NCBI GenBank assembly: GCA_037178855.1 | Contig: JASJZC010000005.1 | Span: forward strand, 10,912,001 to 10,976,000 | DNA: 64,000 nt | Origin: Oscheius sp. JU75 | Lineage: Eukaryota > Nematoda > Chromadorea > Rhabditida > Rhabditidae | Direction: 5' to 3' | Shown: positions 10,594 to 21,980 of the stretch, one piece after another | Layout of the letters: each line of letters starts with the position of its first letter | How positions within the stretch are numbered: position 1 is the stretch's first letter | Program-made: the position numbers and the translations under genes | The notes under the pieces: generated by a model | Seen by the model: only the letters and a program-made list of their open reading frames with translations | The model's database searches: none | What the model was told of the DNA's origin: nothing

Positions 10594-12575
10594 ATGAAAC
10601 TCTCCTTTATTTTCCTACTTTTGGCACAGACATGCCTCTCCTTCAAGTTTCTTGTCTATTCCCCACTTTTTGGACATTCACACACAACTTTTATGGCAAA
10701 ACTTGCTGACACCCTCACGGCTGCTGGTCACGACGTGGTGAGCTACAATTCAAGCAATTCGCAATGTTAAAAGCATAGACTTTTCTAGTCCCGATAATGG
10801 ACGAAGAGAATATCGGGAAGAAGAATGTTTCTCTCACGAAGGACGTGATCGAAGTGCAAGCAAACTCGGAGATTAGCGAGCTCATGAAGGAGATGCACCG
10901 TGTCGCAGTCAAACAAATGTGGGAAATGAGCCCGGACATGATTGGGATGCTCAAAATGGCTACGAACATGTCAAAGACGTTTGGAACTACTTGTAAAAGT
11001 TAGTTTTGAGTTCAAGGTAGAGCCAGGTAGACAGAGAGACAGAGAGACAGATTCCAGTACAGGCTTACTTGGTTTAGATTTGATGAACCAAGAAGCCCTG
11101 TTCGAACAACTAAAGGCGCGAAAGTACGATGTCGGAATCGCTGAACCGTTCTCGATTTGTGGCTATGGTAAATATAAAACTCCTATGCTTTACCAGGTTT
11201 AGGCCTTTTCGAAGCCGTGGGTATTCCAGCTACCATTGGAGCTGTCTCCACTACTCAACTTGACATCGTTTCCTGGTACATTGGGGAGCCTCTGGCTCCC
11301 AGCTACGTTCCTTCCATGAGCGGTGACGACGGCGCCAACATGGGCTTCCTCGGAAGAGCCAAGAATCTTTTGGGCACGGGCATCGGTTTCAAGTTTATGG
11401 GCGGCAGTATGGGTGTTGAGTGGGAGTACATCAAAGACAAGGTCGGAAGCGACATCACACACTTCGGAGACCTGATTTCCAAGAGCTCCTTTGTGTTCAC
11501 TAACGCAAATCCCTTCTTGAACTACCCGCGGCCTCTGATCCATAAGACAGTCGAGATTGGAGGTATCACAATCGATGCGAAGAATCCGGAGCCCTTGGAC
11601 AAAGAATGGGACAAGGTTCTGAACGAGAGAAAGCACAATGTCTTCATATCGTTTGGATCTGTGGCGAGGAGCAAGGATATGCCGGAGCTTTGGAAGTAGG
11701 TTCTGTCTTTTTATCTCACGGTCTCTCTATCTCTCTGTCATTCTGCTTCTCTGTCTCATTATCTCTGTTTCCGTGTCTCTCTGTCTTACTCTGCCTCTCT
11801 GTAGCAAGTTAACACTTTTTTAGGAAATCTATCCTTTCAATGTGCGCCTCCCTCCCTGACGTAACTTTCATCTGGAAGTATGAAGTCAAATCCGACATGG
11901 CTGACAACATTCCCAACCTTCATCTCTCCCCCTGGCTGCCTCAAAATGCTCTGCTGGCTGACAAACGTCTCTCGGTCTTCATCACGCATGGTGGACTAGG
12001 CTCGACTACGGAGGTGGCTCACATTGGAAAGCCAGCAATTATGGTTAGGCACTTCTTTAGAACATCGAACAGGAGTGAAAATTCAGATTCCCCTCTTTGC
12101 TGACCAGCCCCGTAATGCTGAAATGTTATCTAAACAGGGAGGAGCCATCGCCCTGCACAAAACCGACTTGGCGAAACCTGAGGTCTTGAAAAAGGCTGTA
12201 GAGACTATTCTTAACGATGACAGGTGCCATTTCTTTTTTCTTTTTCAAATCGTTCATTCAGTTACGCCAGAGAAGCCACAAGACTGGCCAACATGCTCAA
12301 AAACCAGCCATTTACTCCACGAGATCTGGTGGTGAAACACGCCGAGTTTGTGGCCAAGTAAGTAACTGACTCGACAGCCACAGCAGCCGTTCAGATTTGG
12401 CCGCTTGGAGAACCTGGAGCCGTATGGAAGACACCTTTCTTTCATCGAGTACTACTTCATCGATGTCCTTGCCTTAGCTGCTTTCACATTAGCGATTGTG
12501 ATATCAGTCGTGTTCTTGACTACTAGATGGGTGATTTGGATGGTGTGTAGATCTCAGAAAGCGAAAAAGGAATAA
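10594..12575 (+). CDS. ugt: UDP-glucuronosyltransferase, plus-strand member of a head-to-head pair
   Basis: Paralogue of the UGT at 7812-9765, arranged head to head. Signal peptide MKLSFIFLLLAQTCLSFKF, then LVYSPLFGHSHTTFMAKLAD. Exon 2 gives VPIMDEENIGKKNVSLTKDV and MWEMSPDMIGMLKMA. Later exons give YDVGIAEPFSICGYG, ATIGAVSTTQLDIVSWYIGE, FVFTNANPFLNYPRPLIHKT, FISFGSVAR, then the donor-binding exon (about 11824-12042) whose protein differs from the minus copy by only about two residues. LFADQPRNAEML, a C-terminal TM helix and the tail RSQKAKKE-stop follow. The start was chosen for its 15-residue hydrophobic signal and the TATA box 32 bp upstream. A poly(A) signal AATAAA is at 12586-12591. Intact; ER membrane enzyme of detoxification, acceptor unknown. 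Confidence 0.9.
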
Positions 12576-12630
12576 TATTTGCGAGAATAAATGTCTCTCT
12601 CTTACTAAAGTGCAGCCGTATACGTACGTG

Positions 12631-12698
12631 CGTGGCCTGTCGTAGACACTAAGGGGCTGGACGCGAAGGACCGGGAGTTCGGATCCCGCCCGGGACCA
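12631..12698 (+). pseudogene. tRNA-like relic (tRNA pseudogene or tRNA-derived SINE head)
   Basis: The 3' half folds like a tRNA: a T arm CGGGA-GTTCGGA-TCCCG with five pairs, a B-box-like GAGTTCGGATCCC, and an acceptor-like CGGGACCA followed by a T run. A-box-like TGGCCTGTCG and GGGCTGGACGC, resembling an anticodon arm, precede it. The 5' acceptor strand does not pair with the 3' strand, so it is not a functional tRNA. It lies just past the UGT poly(A) signal. Confidence 0.4.
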
Positions 12699-12837
12699 AA
12701 TTTTTTTTTGTAAAGTACCCTTTTTATGGAGCTTTGAGCTGAATAAGAATACACAATAATGTTTAGGGGTACCACACTCCGAACAAAGAGCTTTCAAGTT
12801 TGTGCGCAAAAGTTGATGTATAGCTTAAAGGCGCTGT

Positions 12838-13835
12838 TACAGCGCGCGCCTGTCCAGTACGGTGATATTATTGGACTGGAACCAGGCGCGAGTACTTCTG
12901 CATGCATGATGCTGGCGTTGTCTTGCTGATAAAACAGTCCATGACCTGGGTTCGCTTGGAGAAAAGAGATCAAATGATCCTCCAAAACTTCCTGATAATC
13001 CTTCGCGACAGTTGATGAAGGTAATGTTCAGCTGCAGAACCCCGCCCAGACCATGCATGATCTATCTCCAAAGTTTCGTCGAGAGAAATACTTTGGATCT
13101 TTGCGCAGATCACGCCAGTAATGAGTGAAACCGTCTGGGCCATCAAAATTGAACTTCTTCTCGTCGGAAAGTATGACCTAGAGCAAAAAAGAAATCGGCG
13201 GAAACAAAAAATACTAGCCTTGTCCCAATCGAGATTCATTTATGCGCAGGCGAAGGCAACTCTGGCTTGCTTGTGCTGCGGTTTTTGCATCGAAGCTTTC
13301 TTCATTTGCTGTCAAACGATGTTGCCATCTCTGGATTGTCGACTTTGATGTAATTGTCGAAATCTCAGCGCGAACCTGATTTGCCGAGATTTGAAAAACT
13401 GGCTGATACAGTTTACAGATCTCTTCAATTGTTTGACAATTTGACGAAGACTGTGTCCAGCATAACATAGAGCAGTCACTTGGCCTTGTTCAACTTCTGA
13501 AAGTCGTTTAGCACGAGGCCTTTCTAGTGTTTTTATTAACCAGTCGTTTTCGACTATAAGGAAAAACGATAAAAACGTGAAGGAAGAACGGAAAACACAA
13601 GCAATTCCGAAGGAAATCTAGAATATTTGAAGATGTCCCTATATTTATGACACGGGCGTTTTTCACTGACCACGGTATCACATTCGCATTTTTAAGCCAT
13701 TCTTTCCGAAAAGATGGCTTCAAGGGTTTTAGAACACGAGAAACTCGATGAAAATACTCCCGAAGTTTAAAAGTGGGGAGCGCATCCGCTATCGCAATTT
13801 TAGGGGCTGTCCCTATATTTCCGACGCGCACTGTA
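12838..13835 (-). mobile_element. Internally deleted Tc1/mariner relic
   Basis: The right end reads, on the minus strand, TACAGTGCGCGTCGG at about 13821-13835. The left end on the plus strand reads TACAGCGCGCGCC from 12838. Both are flanked by TA and are imperfect inverted copies with the TACAGT-type ends of Tc1 transposons. Between them lies a broken transposase on the minus strand. A second copy of the TGTCCCTATATTT subterminal motif lies at about 13635. The element stops where the third catalytic residue should be encoded, so it is truncated as well as frame-broken. Confidence 0.65.
12850..13480 (-). pseudogene. Broken Tc1-like transposase
   Basis: Pieces in all three minus frames match Tc1-family transposases in order: a short helix-turn-helix-like piece (ISTITSKSTIQRWQHRL, about 13340-13400), EKKFNFDGPDG-like residues around the first catalytic Asp (about 13150), an RSCMVWAGF-like block (about 13050), EDHLISFLQANPG, LFYQQDNAS with the second catalytic Asp, and RAWFQSNNITVLD. 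The reading frame switches several times, and the segment with the third acidic residue is absent because the sequence runs straight into the terminal repeat. Confidence 0.75.
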
Positions 13836-14008
13836 TAACTGTCGCTGAGGATCTAAGACAACGGATTAGACATCAATGTCGGGACACAGCTATGCATTGT
13901 CACTGTCTTCGCGTTTGCCCTGCTAAATCAAGATTCCCATTTGTGCTTTTCTCAAAATCATTTATGTACAAATTACAGTTGAATCCTATCGAGAATAGGA
14001 CTTCAGTA

Positions 14009-15594
14009 TCACAATTTCAATGTATCGTAGTTGTCGAAATCATATGACAATCCCAGAACTTGACGAAGACTTTGAACTTCTTCCTCACTCAACGGAACTT
14101 CTACTCTACAGCACGTTGACCAGTAGGGACCAAGGATAAGGATCACTAGCAGGCAAATAGCACAAATGACCATTGAGACGGATGTTGGGAAAGAAGAAAC
14201 TGGTTTCTAAACTTTTGTTCGAAAAAGCAGAATATTAGGATACCTCTATGGAAAAGTGAAAAACGATAGCTACTGAGAGGATAACTCCGGCAGCAAGTGC
14301 GGTCTCCTGGAAGGTGAATGTTGTGATGTTGAAGTAGTATTTGGCTCCGACAATAATTGGCCAGTTGACAAGATATAGAGAGTAACTGATATCTCCTAGA
14401 CTGGCAAGGAACTTGTCTCCGGTGAAAATAGAGATTGTCGAGGGAAATCGGATCATCAGAGCCGTGATAGTACAGGACAGAAGTCTAAAAGACGGCAATT
14501 ATGACAGAGACAGAACTAACCTCATCAAACTTTCTGACAAGAAGCTATCCGGATTGAACAGTACAACCACGATCATCATCATGATTCCGAACTCTATGAA
14601 CAGACTTTTCGGAGAACCGGAGCATTCCTCAACCAGTTCTTTACTCTCCTTTTTCAAGATAGTCTCTGTCTCGGGCAAAACCTTGTCAGTTTGGTTTTCT
14701 TTATGGAAACACATAGCTCCGATAATGAACTGCCAGAGCCTGAAACAGAATCTATTGCACTTTGAGAAGCTATACACCTGCTCGGAAGAAGATTATGGGA
14801 GAGACTGGAATTGGTGAAGAGTTGAAAGACGAGGGAGGCGAAGATGAGCGCTCCATAAAACACACTTCTACACAGTACAGTTTGTGTGGTCAAATCTTGA
14901 AAACAATACCTCATAGCAAAAGAAAACCGATTGCTTGTCTGCAGTACGAAGGGGGCTAGTAAGAAGAATTGGAACTGAATTCCTATAGACCAAGTGTGGG
15001 TGAGGAAGCGAGAAGACAGAACCTGGAGAGGAAGACTTGATTGGAAACATAGAGACAGAGATAGTACATACCTGTTCCCAAAATCCTTTCTCTTCAAAGA
15101 AAGATTGAAAGTTTGACGTGAATGACAATGACCACTTATAATCGACTAGTAGTTGATCCTTGTCCTCAGGCAACAGAATGTAAGCACTACCTAAAGACAG
15201 CTCGTTAGGAACGGAGACAGAGACGCAATTGGATCAAAAAAGACCTAAACCCTCACCTAGAAAAATTACTAGAAGAGAAATGAAGTAGATAGGTACGATT
15301 CTTTTGAATCTTCTGAGGTAGAACTTCTGTATGGTTTTAAGAGTACACTCTTGATCGGCTAGGACAGTCGCAGTGAAGAACCCGGTCAGAACAAAGAACC
15401 TGAAACCATTCAATAAAATTTGCTTGTAGGGTAAGGGCTTACATGTCCACTCCAACGAATCCAAGAGTAAAAAGTTTTGGCTGGAGATGAAAAAGAAGAA
15501 GGAGAACAGTGGCTATGCCGCGGACAGCTTGAATATCTTCACGTTTTGAGACGCTACTAGTCTTTGATGAGAGGATTGGAGCTTGGGCTTCCAT
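14009..15594 (-). CDS. oac: Acyltransferase-3 family membrane O-acyltransferase (OAC type)
   Basis: A multipass membrane protein that would transfer acyl groups to sugars or lipids. The N-terminus gives MEAQAPILSS, then REDIQAVRGIAIVTVLLLFH, the family's diagnostic R-G-I-A motif with its following His. FVGVDMFFVLTGFF follows (GVDxFFxxSGF-type motif), then FYLRRFKRIVPIYFISLL (basic RR at a membrane edge). Later exons give THTWSIGIQFQFFLLAPFVL (the HTWSLxxE-type block with Gln where Glu is usual), LWQFIIGAM, LGDISYSLYLVNWPIIV and a last exon with a hydrophobic helix and VLGLSYDFDNYDTLKL-stop. Compared with typical nematode OAC proteins, which often carry a C-terminal SGNH-like domain, this one appears short. 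An intron near 15020-15080 carries AGACAG repeats. Exon joins near 14870 are uncertain. Confidence 0.8.
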
Positions 15595-15745
15595 TGAAAC
15601 TTAGCAGTGGAACGGCAACACAGATTTATGGGGAAGGTTTTAGTTTTTGAACCTACTGTTCATCTGTTAGTTTGTTCAGATGCTTGATCGGCCCACGTTG
15701 GGCCATCGTTTGCCGTAGGCAGGGGAAAATATTATTTCAGAGATC

Positions 15746-15890
15746 TGAGACAGAGAGTGAGAGAGACAGAAAGACAGAGTGACAGGTAGACAGATAGCGC
15801 TTCCTCACCCACACTTGGTCTAGCCAGACAAACAGAGAGTTAGAGAGATAGAGACGCAGATATAGAGACAGAGGTAGAGAGAGATTTTCA
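15746..15890 (+). repeat. AGACAG/GAGACA simple-sequence tract
   Basis: Degenerate tandem AGACAGAAAGAC/AGAGAGAC units in intergenic DNA, interrupted once. They are the same low-complexity type as those found in the introns. Confidence 0.75.
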
Positions 15891-16257
15891 TTTTCTAACT
15901 TTCTTTACTGCTAGAAAATGGATAGCCGATGTTTGTACGAAGTAAGTCTAAGACCCATTGAAAGAGTTTGGGCGAAGATAGACATCCTTTTGGGACATAC
16001 TGCCTTTGCGTTCTATGTTTTTTTATGGTGCGTAGTAAACTTTTAAAACCTCCTCTCGATTAACGAGTTGCTGATCATTCAACTTTTTTGCTGCAAACTT
16101 TGTCCACTATTGTTATTGGGCGCAAGCGCGACCACGTTGGAATAAATATTGAGTCAATGAGTATAATGAAACTTTCTGTGTAAACAGGAGGGATACAGGT
16201 CATCCAATTCGTTTTTTCCGGACTTCCGGCGCAGAGGTCAAGGGGAAGTGAACAGGC

Positions 16258-16563
16258 TCACGTGGTAGATTCTGGGAGCGAAACAGTTAGACATTTTCTT
16301 GTCCCCAGTACGGATCTAAAATTGATATTGGACAAAAAGTTACCGAACAACAGGACAGCACTCATGCTCCTGAACCAACCAGATATGGAAATTTTGCTTA
16401 TACCGTCAGCAATTGCATCCAAATACTCACTCGCAAAGTTTTTGGTCAATTTGAAGTTCTCCTGTTCTCGAACTGCCACAAGAACTTGATTAAATCTTTG
16501 AACTGACTCAATAATCTTACTTTTGTTAATCTGTGATGTCCTCGTCCCAGACTGTACAGCCAC
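16258..16563 (-). CDS. Unrecognised short open frame (doubtful)
   Basis: An open frame starting MAVQSGTRTSQINKSK contains an amphipathic, plausibly folded stretch (SVQRFNQVLVAVREQENFKL, SEYLDAIADG). An internal GT...TTTTAG intron (about 16310-16400) would join ADG to SVLGTRKCLTVSLPESTT-stop. No family was recognised, no upstream signal was seen and no neighbour shares it. It may be a small gene or a decayed exon. Confidence 0.25.
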   Translation of the reverse strand: MAVQSGTRTSQINKSKIIESVQRFNQVLVAVREQENFKLTKNFASEYLDAIADGISKISISGWFRSMSAVLLFGNFLSNINFRSVLGTRKCLTVSLPESTT

Positions 16564-16679
16564 GTTCCTTAGGATAATATTTTGATGATTTGTGAGTCAG
16601 ATCTACGCAATACACTTGGTATTGACACAGATGCTTCTGAGCGGCTTGACACTAAAGGTCGGTTTGAACGAGAAATCTC

Positions 16680-16990
16680 TCTGATTAAACAAAAATCCTC
16701 CTGCAAAACACTGGCAGAATAAAGGATTCCAGCCTGAAAAAATGTCAGGCCCGAGCCCTGCCTGAGGCCCGTGGCCCGGTATATATGGGGATTGTCCAGG
16801 GCGAGATGGTAAGGCGGTAACAAGGGCGACTGTGCTTAAGCCAAAAAAAAAAAGAAATAACCTTTTTCGGGCCGAAGAAGCTGATTTTCAGCGTTACTAG
16901 TGTTCTACAAACTTGTGAATTTTGGTATAGGCTACAAAATCGCAGAACAACGCAAAGCTGAAAAATCGCTTTTTCGGTTTGATACAGCCG
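16680..16990 (+). repeat. Dispersed repeat family R1, copy 1
   Basis: Shares several collinear blocks with 30120-30430: AAAACACTGGCAGAA, AAAATGTCAG, a TTTTCGG...GAAGAAG block, and the long block TTTTGGTATRGGCTACAA followed by a purine-rich GCAGAAAAATC stretch. A partial third copy lies near 39690-39780. The ends were not resolved. No coding potential was recognised. Confidence 0.6.
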
Positions 16991-17340
16991 GTTTAAAGAC
17001 TATCCATCTTTCTGTCACTCTGTCTCCATGTTTCTATGTCTCTCTGCCCATCTGTCTCTCTTACCAAATAATAGCCCTCAAAACGCTTTTTTAAGAAGTC
17101 GCCGCTCCAAATCTTGAAAATTATTTCATACGTGGTGTTGGCTGGCAATTTGGCCTGTTCAAATATATTTCCCATAGCCCTAATGGAAACTACGTATCGT
17201 CACAGCGAAGTCTTTGGCTTTTGAACAGTTCGTTCGATTAGAACGGTCATCTGAGTCTTCTTCAACTTTACGGTTTCTCCCCTACTGAACTCAAGTTCAT
17301 TTAACGAACTCTCTCAATACTTAACTCCAAACTGCTTCAA

Positions 17341-18911
17341 ATGGCAAGTCACACACAAAACGTAAACGGCATACAGTTTCGGAACAAACTATTGGTACCG
17401 TTCTATCTGGTAGGAGTTATCGGTGTCGCTTATATTTTACACGAACAAATGTACGACGAGCTAAAGTAAGTTTCCGCAACAGATTTGTGTTTTTAACCAG
17501 TACGAAAAGTTCAGGTCGGACCAAAAGCACATAAAATACAACAACTATTGTGTTCTGCCCAATATCATCTGGGGAACAGAGAACGGGCAGGAAAGGATCA
17601 GTCAAATCCTTCACATTAGCTCCAATATAATGGATGATAGGGTTGTGGACCAGGTAAGTGAGCTTTTCGAGAATTCTAGTAGTCCTTAGAGACCTGGTAA
17701 GAGATGATATGTTAATTGTGCGAGTCAGCTCGGATACGTTACTTGTAGGTATAAGACGACAAGATGACCTTGACAATCTTGTAAAAGAGAGAGATATGAA
17801 TAACATATGGAAATATACATATGAATAAGTTTTCAGGTAAACAACTGGAACGGCCCCGTCTCAATGACTATCGTTCTAATAAACCAGGATCACTATCACT
17901 GTGTTCTGCAGAAGGTACCAACTTATAGTTTTTCCCCATTCTTTCAGCTAAAAGACTTCCTCAGCAACAACGTCCTTCTTCAAAGATACCTCCGTGTCCA
18001 TCTGATGTTTCCATCATCCTGGTCGGAAACTTGTCAGCCAGAGTTCAAAGCAAGCACCTGTAACATATCAAAGTTGACACATCAGGAACTTGCCAGCTAT
18101 CCGGTCAATACTGCCAGGAATGCAGCTAGAATGGTACAGCTGCGTCCTTTTTGGTGAAAAATGAAAAGATTTTCAGTTTTCCCCAGCCAAATACATTTTG
18201 ATAGCTGATTTTGAGCATTTGTTCAGCAGAAATTTTGAACGGGACGTCCTAAAAATAGCCAGGACGATGCTACAGAAGGGATCAAAACACCTGTTGGTCT
18301 ATAGAATTTTTGAAGTAGCTGAGGATGCCAAGGAGCCGGCAGATAAGAAAGATTTGGAAGAGTTGATGAAGGAAAGGAAGGCTATCGTCTTTCACGGGAC
18401 ATTCTCAAAGTCCCATGCCATTCCGAGACTCGAAGAATGGTTTGCGGAAAATGGAACTGAGAATGGGATCTTTTGGGAGAATGTACCGTGAGTTTTATAT
18501 GTCTCTGTCGGTATCTTTGAATCTTCAATAGGTACACAAGACATGGCTGGGAACCACAATTCGTGTCCAGTTCCGACATACCAATGCATGATGTTAACTT
18601 CCCTTTCTTAATCAGGGATAATACTGTTCTGGTAATATTCGGAGTTTATATTCAAAAACAATTTTTCAGAGATGGGAGCTGTGCCGAGCTGGCTACCAAC
18701 TGGATGTCTTATCGAATCACTTCATGTACCACAAAGGAATCAAAAGGGCTATGGCTCAAAAAGCGCAGGCTTTGAATCACTGGAAGTATGAAATATTCTT
18801 GTGTGACAAAGTTAGTTATTCAGGTTTTCGAAAGCACTGAAGGCTTGGAATGCGAGGATGGACACCGAGTACCTGGATACAAAACACAAGTGTCCAAGGG
18901 GTAGCTACTGA
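17341..18911 (+). CDS. GT49 family glycosyltransferase (LARGE/B4GAT1-like), copy A
   Basis: Type II Golgi membrane glycosyltransferase of the LARGE/B4GAT1 (Glyco_transf_49) family, which builds glucuronyl- or xylosyl-type glycans on glycoproteins. A cytosolic MASHTQNVNGIQFRNK precedes a TM helix LLVPFYLVGVIGVAYIL. Later exons give [63 protein letters not shown] (the PxNxxRNxAR block), [17 protein letters not shown] (the metal-site position, here D-F-E rather than the usual D-x-D), [29 protein letters not shown], and [20 protein letters not shown] near the C-terminus, ending CPRGSY-stop. About nine exons with consistent phases; it appears intact. Related genes lie at 24430 and 26444. Donor and acceptor unknown. 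Confidence 0.82.
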
Positions 18912-20117
18912 TTTCAATGAACATAGGAATTCCAATGTCACTTATTCATAAAAAAGCAGCCGGTTTGAGTTATTTTCTGATGACTTTTTATGGGATAGAG
19001 ACCATCGACGCAAAACTTTCGACCGTGTAAGTCAAGTCTCTTTTACAAATCTTAAGAAAAAAAACTGAAAACACCGACTATGAGTACAAACACTGCAAAG
19101 TTTTCAATTGTTGACACACGTCGGAGATCAAAAAACGTGAATTTCGTTGAAGGAACTGATGGTGATGTTAGCATTCAATGTTGCATCGCAGCCGGACAAA
19201 CCACTCATCTGAATCAGAACTTTCTGAATGAAGGTCAACAAATCAAAACTTGTTTCTTTGATAGTCAGCGCCACATAAACGCGTTTCCTTCTGTTGTTTA
19301 ATGTTTCGGGAGCGTATAATTGGATTTAGAAAATATTCCAAATGCCGTAGCCATTGAAGTGTTAATTCCATTATTGTAAGTATACAGAATAGAATGGCTA
19401 CCCTGACCACTTAATAGTGTGATAAAAACGCCGGCTGTACTCAGTCCTGAAAACGTATTAAAAGTTTTTCAAAAAAGTTTTTTATTTAACTGTTTTCCTG
19501 CACAAGTGGCCCGGAACGGGATGTTCTCCTCAATCCACAAGTCGCCCTTTGGAATGAAAATATTCCTAGAGGAGAGACTGTGAGGACAAAAAATAAGCAG
19601 TGAGCACTGTCGGTAATATTGGCGTCTGTGGCAGGACTCCTCTGGACGTTCCTTGGCAACAGTTAGTTTTGCAACGTCTGATGTATTTACGACGGAAAAA
19701 GTGGGGCAGCAAAAATGTGAAAGGCTGGAAAAGTACAGACACATGAAAAGAAGTTTTCCTGTTAGTTCTTTTCCTCATCTTTTCCTCTCTGTTTGATGGT
19801 CCTGTTAACTTCTTATTTATCTGTATAGTAATATCCTTGTTTTGACCTTGTTGAATACTAATAATCTATGCTCTATGCCTCATCTGATAGCCCGTGCAAA
19901 ATTTCACTCCTAGCTTTACTGAAATGAAAAATGGCATCTTGGTGGCGGAATTTGTATATACGGATCAAATACACAGCAAAACTTAGCAGAAAAGCAAAAA
20001 AAAAAATGAGTGGAAACAGTGAAAGGAAGTGATGTCCCTCACTTGAACGAGGCTAAAAGCTTGAATTTCTCTGTCAGAATGTTTTTTGATCCAGTTCAGC
20101 TATGTTATTCTTTAGTC
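18912..20117. other. Intergenic, no gene seen
   Basis: AT-rich DNA between the GT49 gene and the Tc1-like element. Open frames (for example about 19080-19300 plus and 19470-19780 minus) show no recognisable domain, signal or supporting splice structure. Confidence 0.5.
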
Positions 20118-20119
20118 TA

Positions 20120-21720
20120 TACTCATGTGCAAAAGTTTGGCAACCCCCCACTTTTTTGCAGTAGAAGGGTCAAGAAGCATTTTAAACGTCTGGGACCGTT
20201 TCCAAACGATTTCTCATGCCTCAAAACCCCTAGAAAATTTTTTTGACCCTTATCCGAGACTACTGGGGATTAGGGGGGTCAATTTTCAAAAAATTAGCAT
20301 GTGCAAAAGTTTGGCAACCCCATAGAACTTCGTCAGAAACGAAGCCATCTGAGTGTAAAACGTGTAAAACCATTTTTTTGTAAAAATGTTAAAACGTTTC
20401 GAAGCGAGCGTTTTTACTCTTCTTCGTCATCATGCCGTCGGCTTGTCGACTTTCTTTTGAAGAAGAAGCCTCCATTCGTGCCCTGAAGGTTGCTGGACAA
20501 TCGAACATCCAGATTGCGAAGCAGTTAGGAAGAAACAAGAGCTGTATTGGACGTTTCTTGAGCAATCCGAACTACGGAAACAAGCCGGTTCCAGGACGTC
20601 CCAAGAAAATCGGAGATCGGGCTCGTCGCCAGATTGGTCGCCTAGCTTCGAACTCCTCGATCAGCTGCAATCAGATCAAAGCTGATCTACGTCTTGATGT
20701 TCACAGGACAACCGTCCTTCGAGCTGTCCATTCTGTGCCGTACATCGACCGGGAACTGAAAATGCTTACTCCTAATCTCAATGCACAGCACAAGGTGAAT
20801 CGCGTGGCTTTTGCTCGGAATAACATGGCCACGCAATGGCACAAGGTTAGTCACTAAGGTTTTCTGTTAGTTTTTGCAGGTTGTGTTCTCGGACGAGAAG
20901 AGATGGACTCTGGACGGTCCTGACGGTGACCGTGGCTACTGGAGAGACAGCTGCACGCCGGCTGTTCAGTTGCCGAAACGCTCATTCGGAGGTGGCGGTG
21001 TCATGATTTGGGCAGCGTTCCACAGTGGTGGAGTCCTGGATCTTCATTTCGTTACGGGTCGACTGAATGGTCCAGATTATCAGCAGATTCTGGCTCAACA
21101 CCTTCTTCCATTCTTGAATACGCCCCAGAGAAATGGATATTCATTCGTTCAAGACAATGCCCCGTGTCACGTGAGCAATGGAACAAAGCAGTGGATGGCT
21201 GCTAATGGTATCAATACGATCGACTGGCCGGCTTGCTCTCCCGATTGCAATCCAATCGAGAATCTCTTTGGAGTTTTGACTCAAAAGATCTACAAGGATA
21301 ACCGAAGGTTCACCAGCAGCCGAGCGTCGTTAGGAGATCCAACGCGCCTGGAACAGTATCCCGCCACCAACTCTTCTGAACCTGGTCACCAGCATGCCTG
21401 ATCGGATTTTCAAAGTCATCCAAAAGAACGGGGATTTCATCGGCTGATCTATTACACGTTCCTTGTTGTTGAATAATAAATTATAGTTGCTTCGGTTGCC
21501 TTTTTGAACAACTTTCTCTAGGTTGCCAAACTTTTGCACATGCTAATTTTTTGAAATTTGACCCCCCTAATCCCCAGTAGACTCGGATAAGGGTCAAAAA
21601 AATTTTCTAGGGGTTTTGAGGCATGAGAAATCGTTTGGAAAAGATCCCAGACGTCCAAAATGCTTCTTGACCCTTCTACTGCAAAAAAATAGGAGGTTGC
21701 CAAACTTTTGCACATAAGTA
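20120..21720 (+). mobile_element. Tc1-like DNA transposon with about 200-bp inverted repeats
   Basis: A 1.6-kb element flanked by TA on both sides (20118-20119 and 21721-21722). Terminal inverted repeats run from about 20120-20322 and 21522-21720 and match over nearly their whole length. Each arm carries ATGTGCAAAAGTTTGGCAAC at its outer end and again at its inner end, a double-site arrangement as in Tc3- and IR/DR-type elements where transposase binds twice per arm. It encodes a DD34E transposase with one small intron. An AATAAA lies at 21475-21480. The arms are highly similar, so insertion or activity was fairly recent, but the transposase has a 3' frameshift. Confidence 0.92.
20432..21447 (+). 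pseudogene. Tc1-family DD34E transposase with a C-terminal frameshift
   Basis: Exon 1 (20432-20845) starts MPSACRLSFEEEASIRALKV and holds the paired-like DNA-binding region (SNIQIAKQLGRNKSCIGRFL, GRPKKIGDRARRQIGRLA). After a 34-bp intron (20846-20879) the catalytic domain follows: VVFSDEKRWTLDGPDGDRGY (first Asp), GGGGVMIWAAF, GYSFVQDNAPCHVS (second Asp), WPACSPDCNPIENLFG (catalytic Glu, 34 residues after the second Asp). Near 21330 the frame shifts by one base. The expected end, with TSMPDRIFKVIQKNGDFIG-stop, is in another frame, whereas the frame in use stops at 21401. All three catalytic residues are upstream of the break, so partial function cannot be excluded. Confidence 0.88.
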
Positions 21721-21980
21721 TAGAACATTTTTACAACAATGCCTAGCAGAAACTGACGAAAAAAGTCAGCAAAACATCTAGAAAGACTGGGAAAGCAACG
21801 GAAAAGGCTGCTAGAATAAAATACGGTTTGAATTCCCGCGCGCCACACCGACGCCGCTGTTGTCACTTTTTCCGGGAAAAAGAACACCGGGCTCGGGTAT
21901 CTGGTGTCCTAGCCTGTGTCCACGTGATGGAGCTCACTTCCTGTACCATTCGTCCCAATTTTTTTTCTGTGCTTTTCAAC

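Noticed and set aside
11199-11636. 145-codon minus frame inside the plus-strand UGT
   Set aside because: Shadow of the GC-rich UGT exon on the opposite strand; no features of its own.
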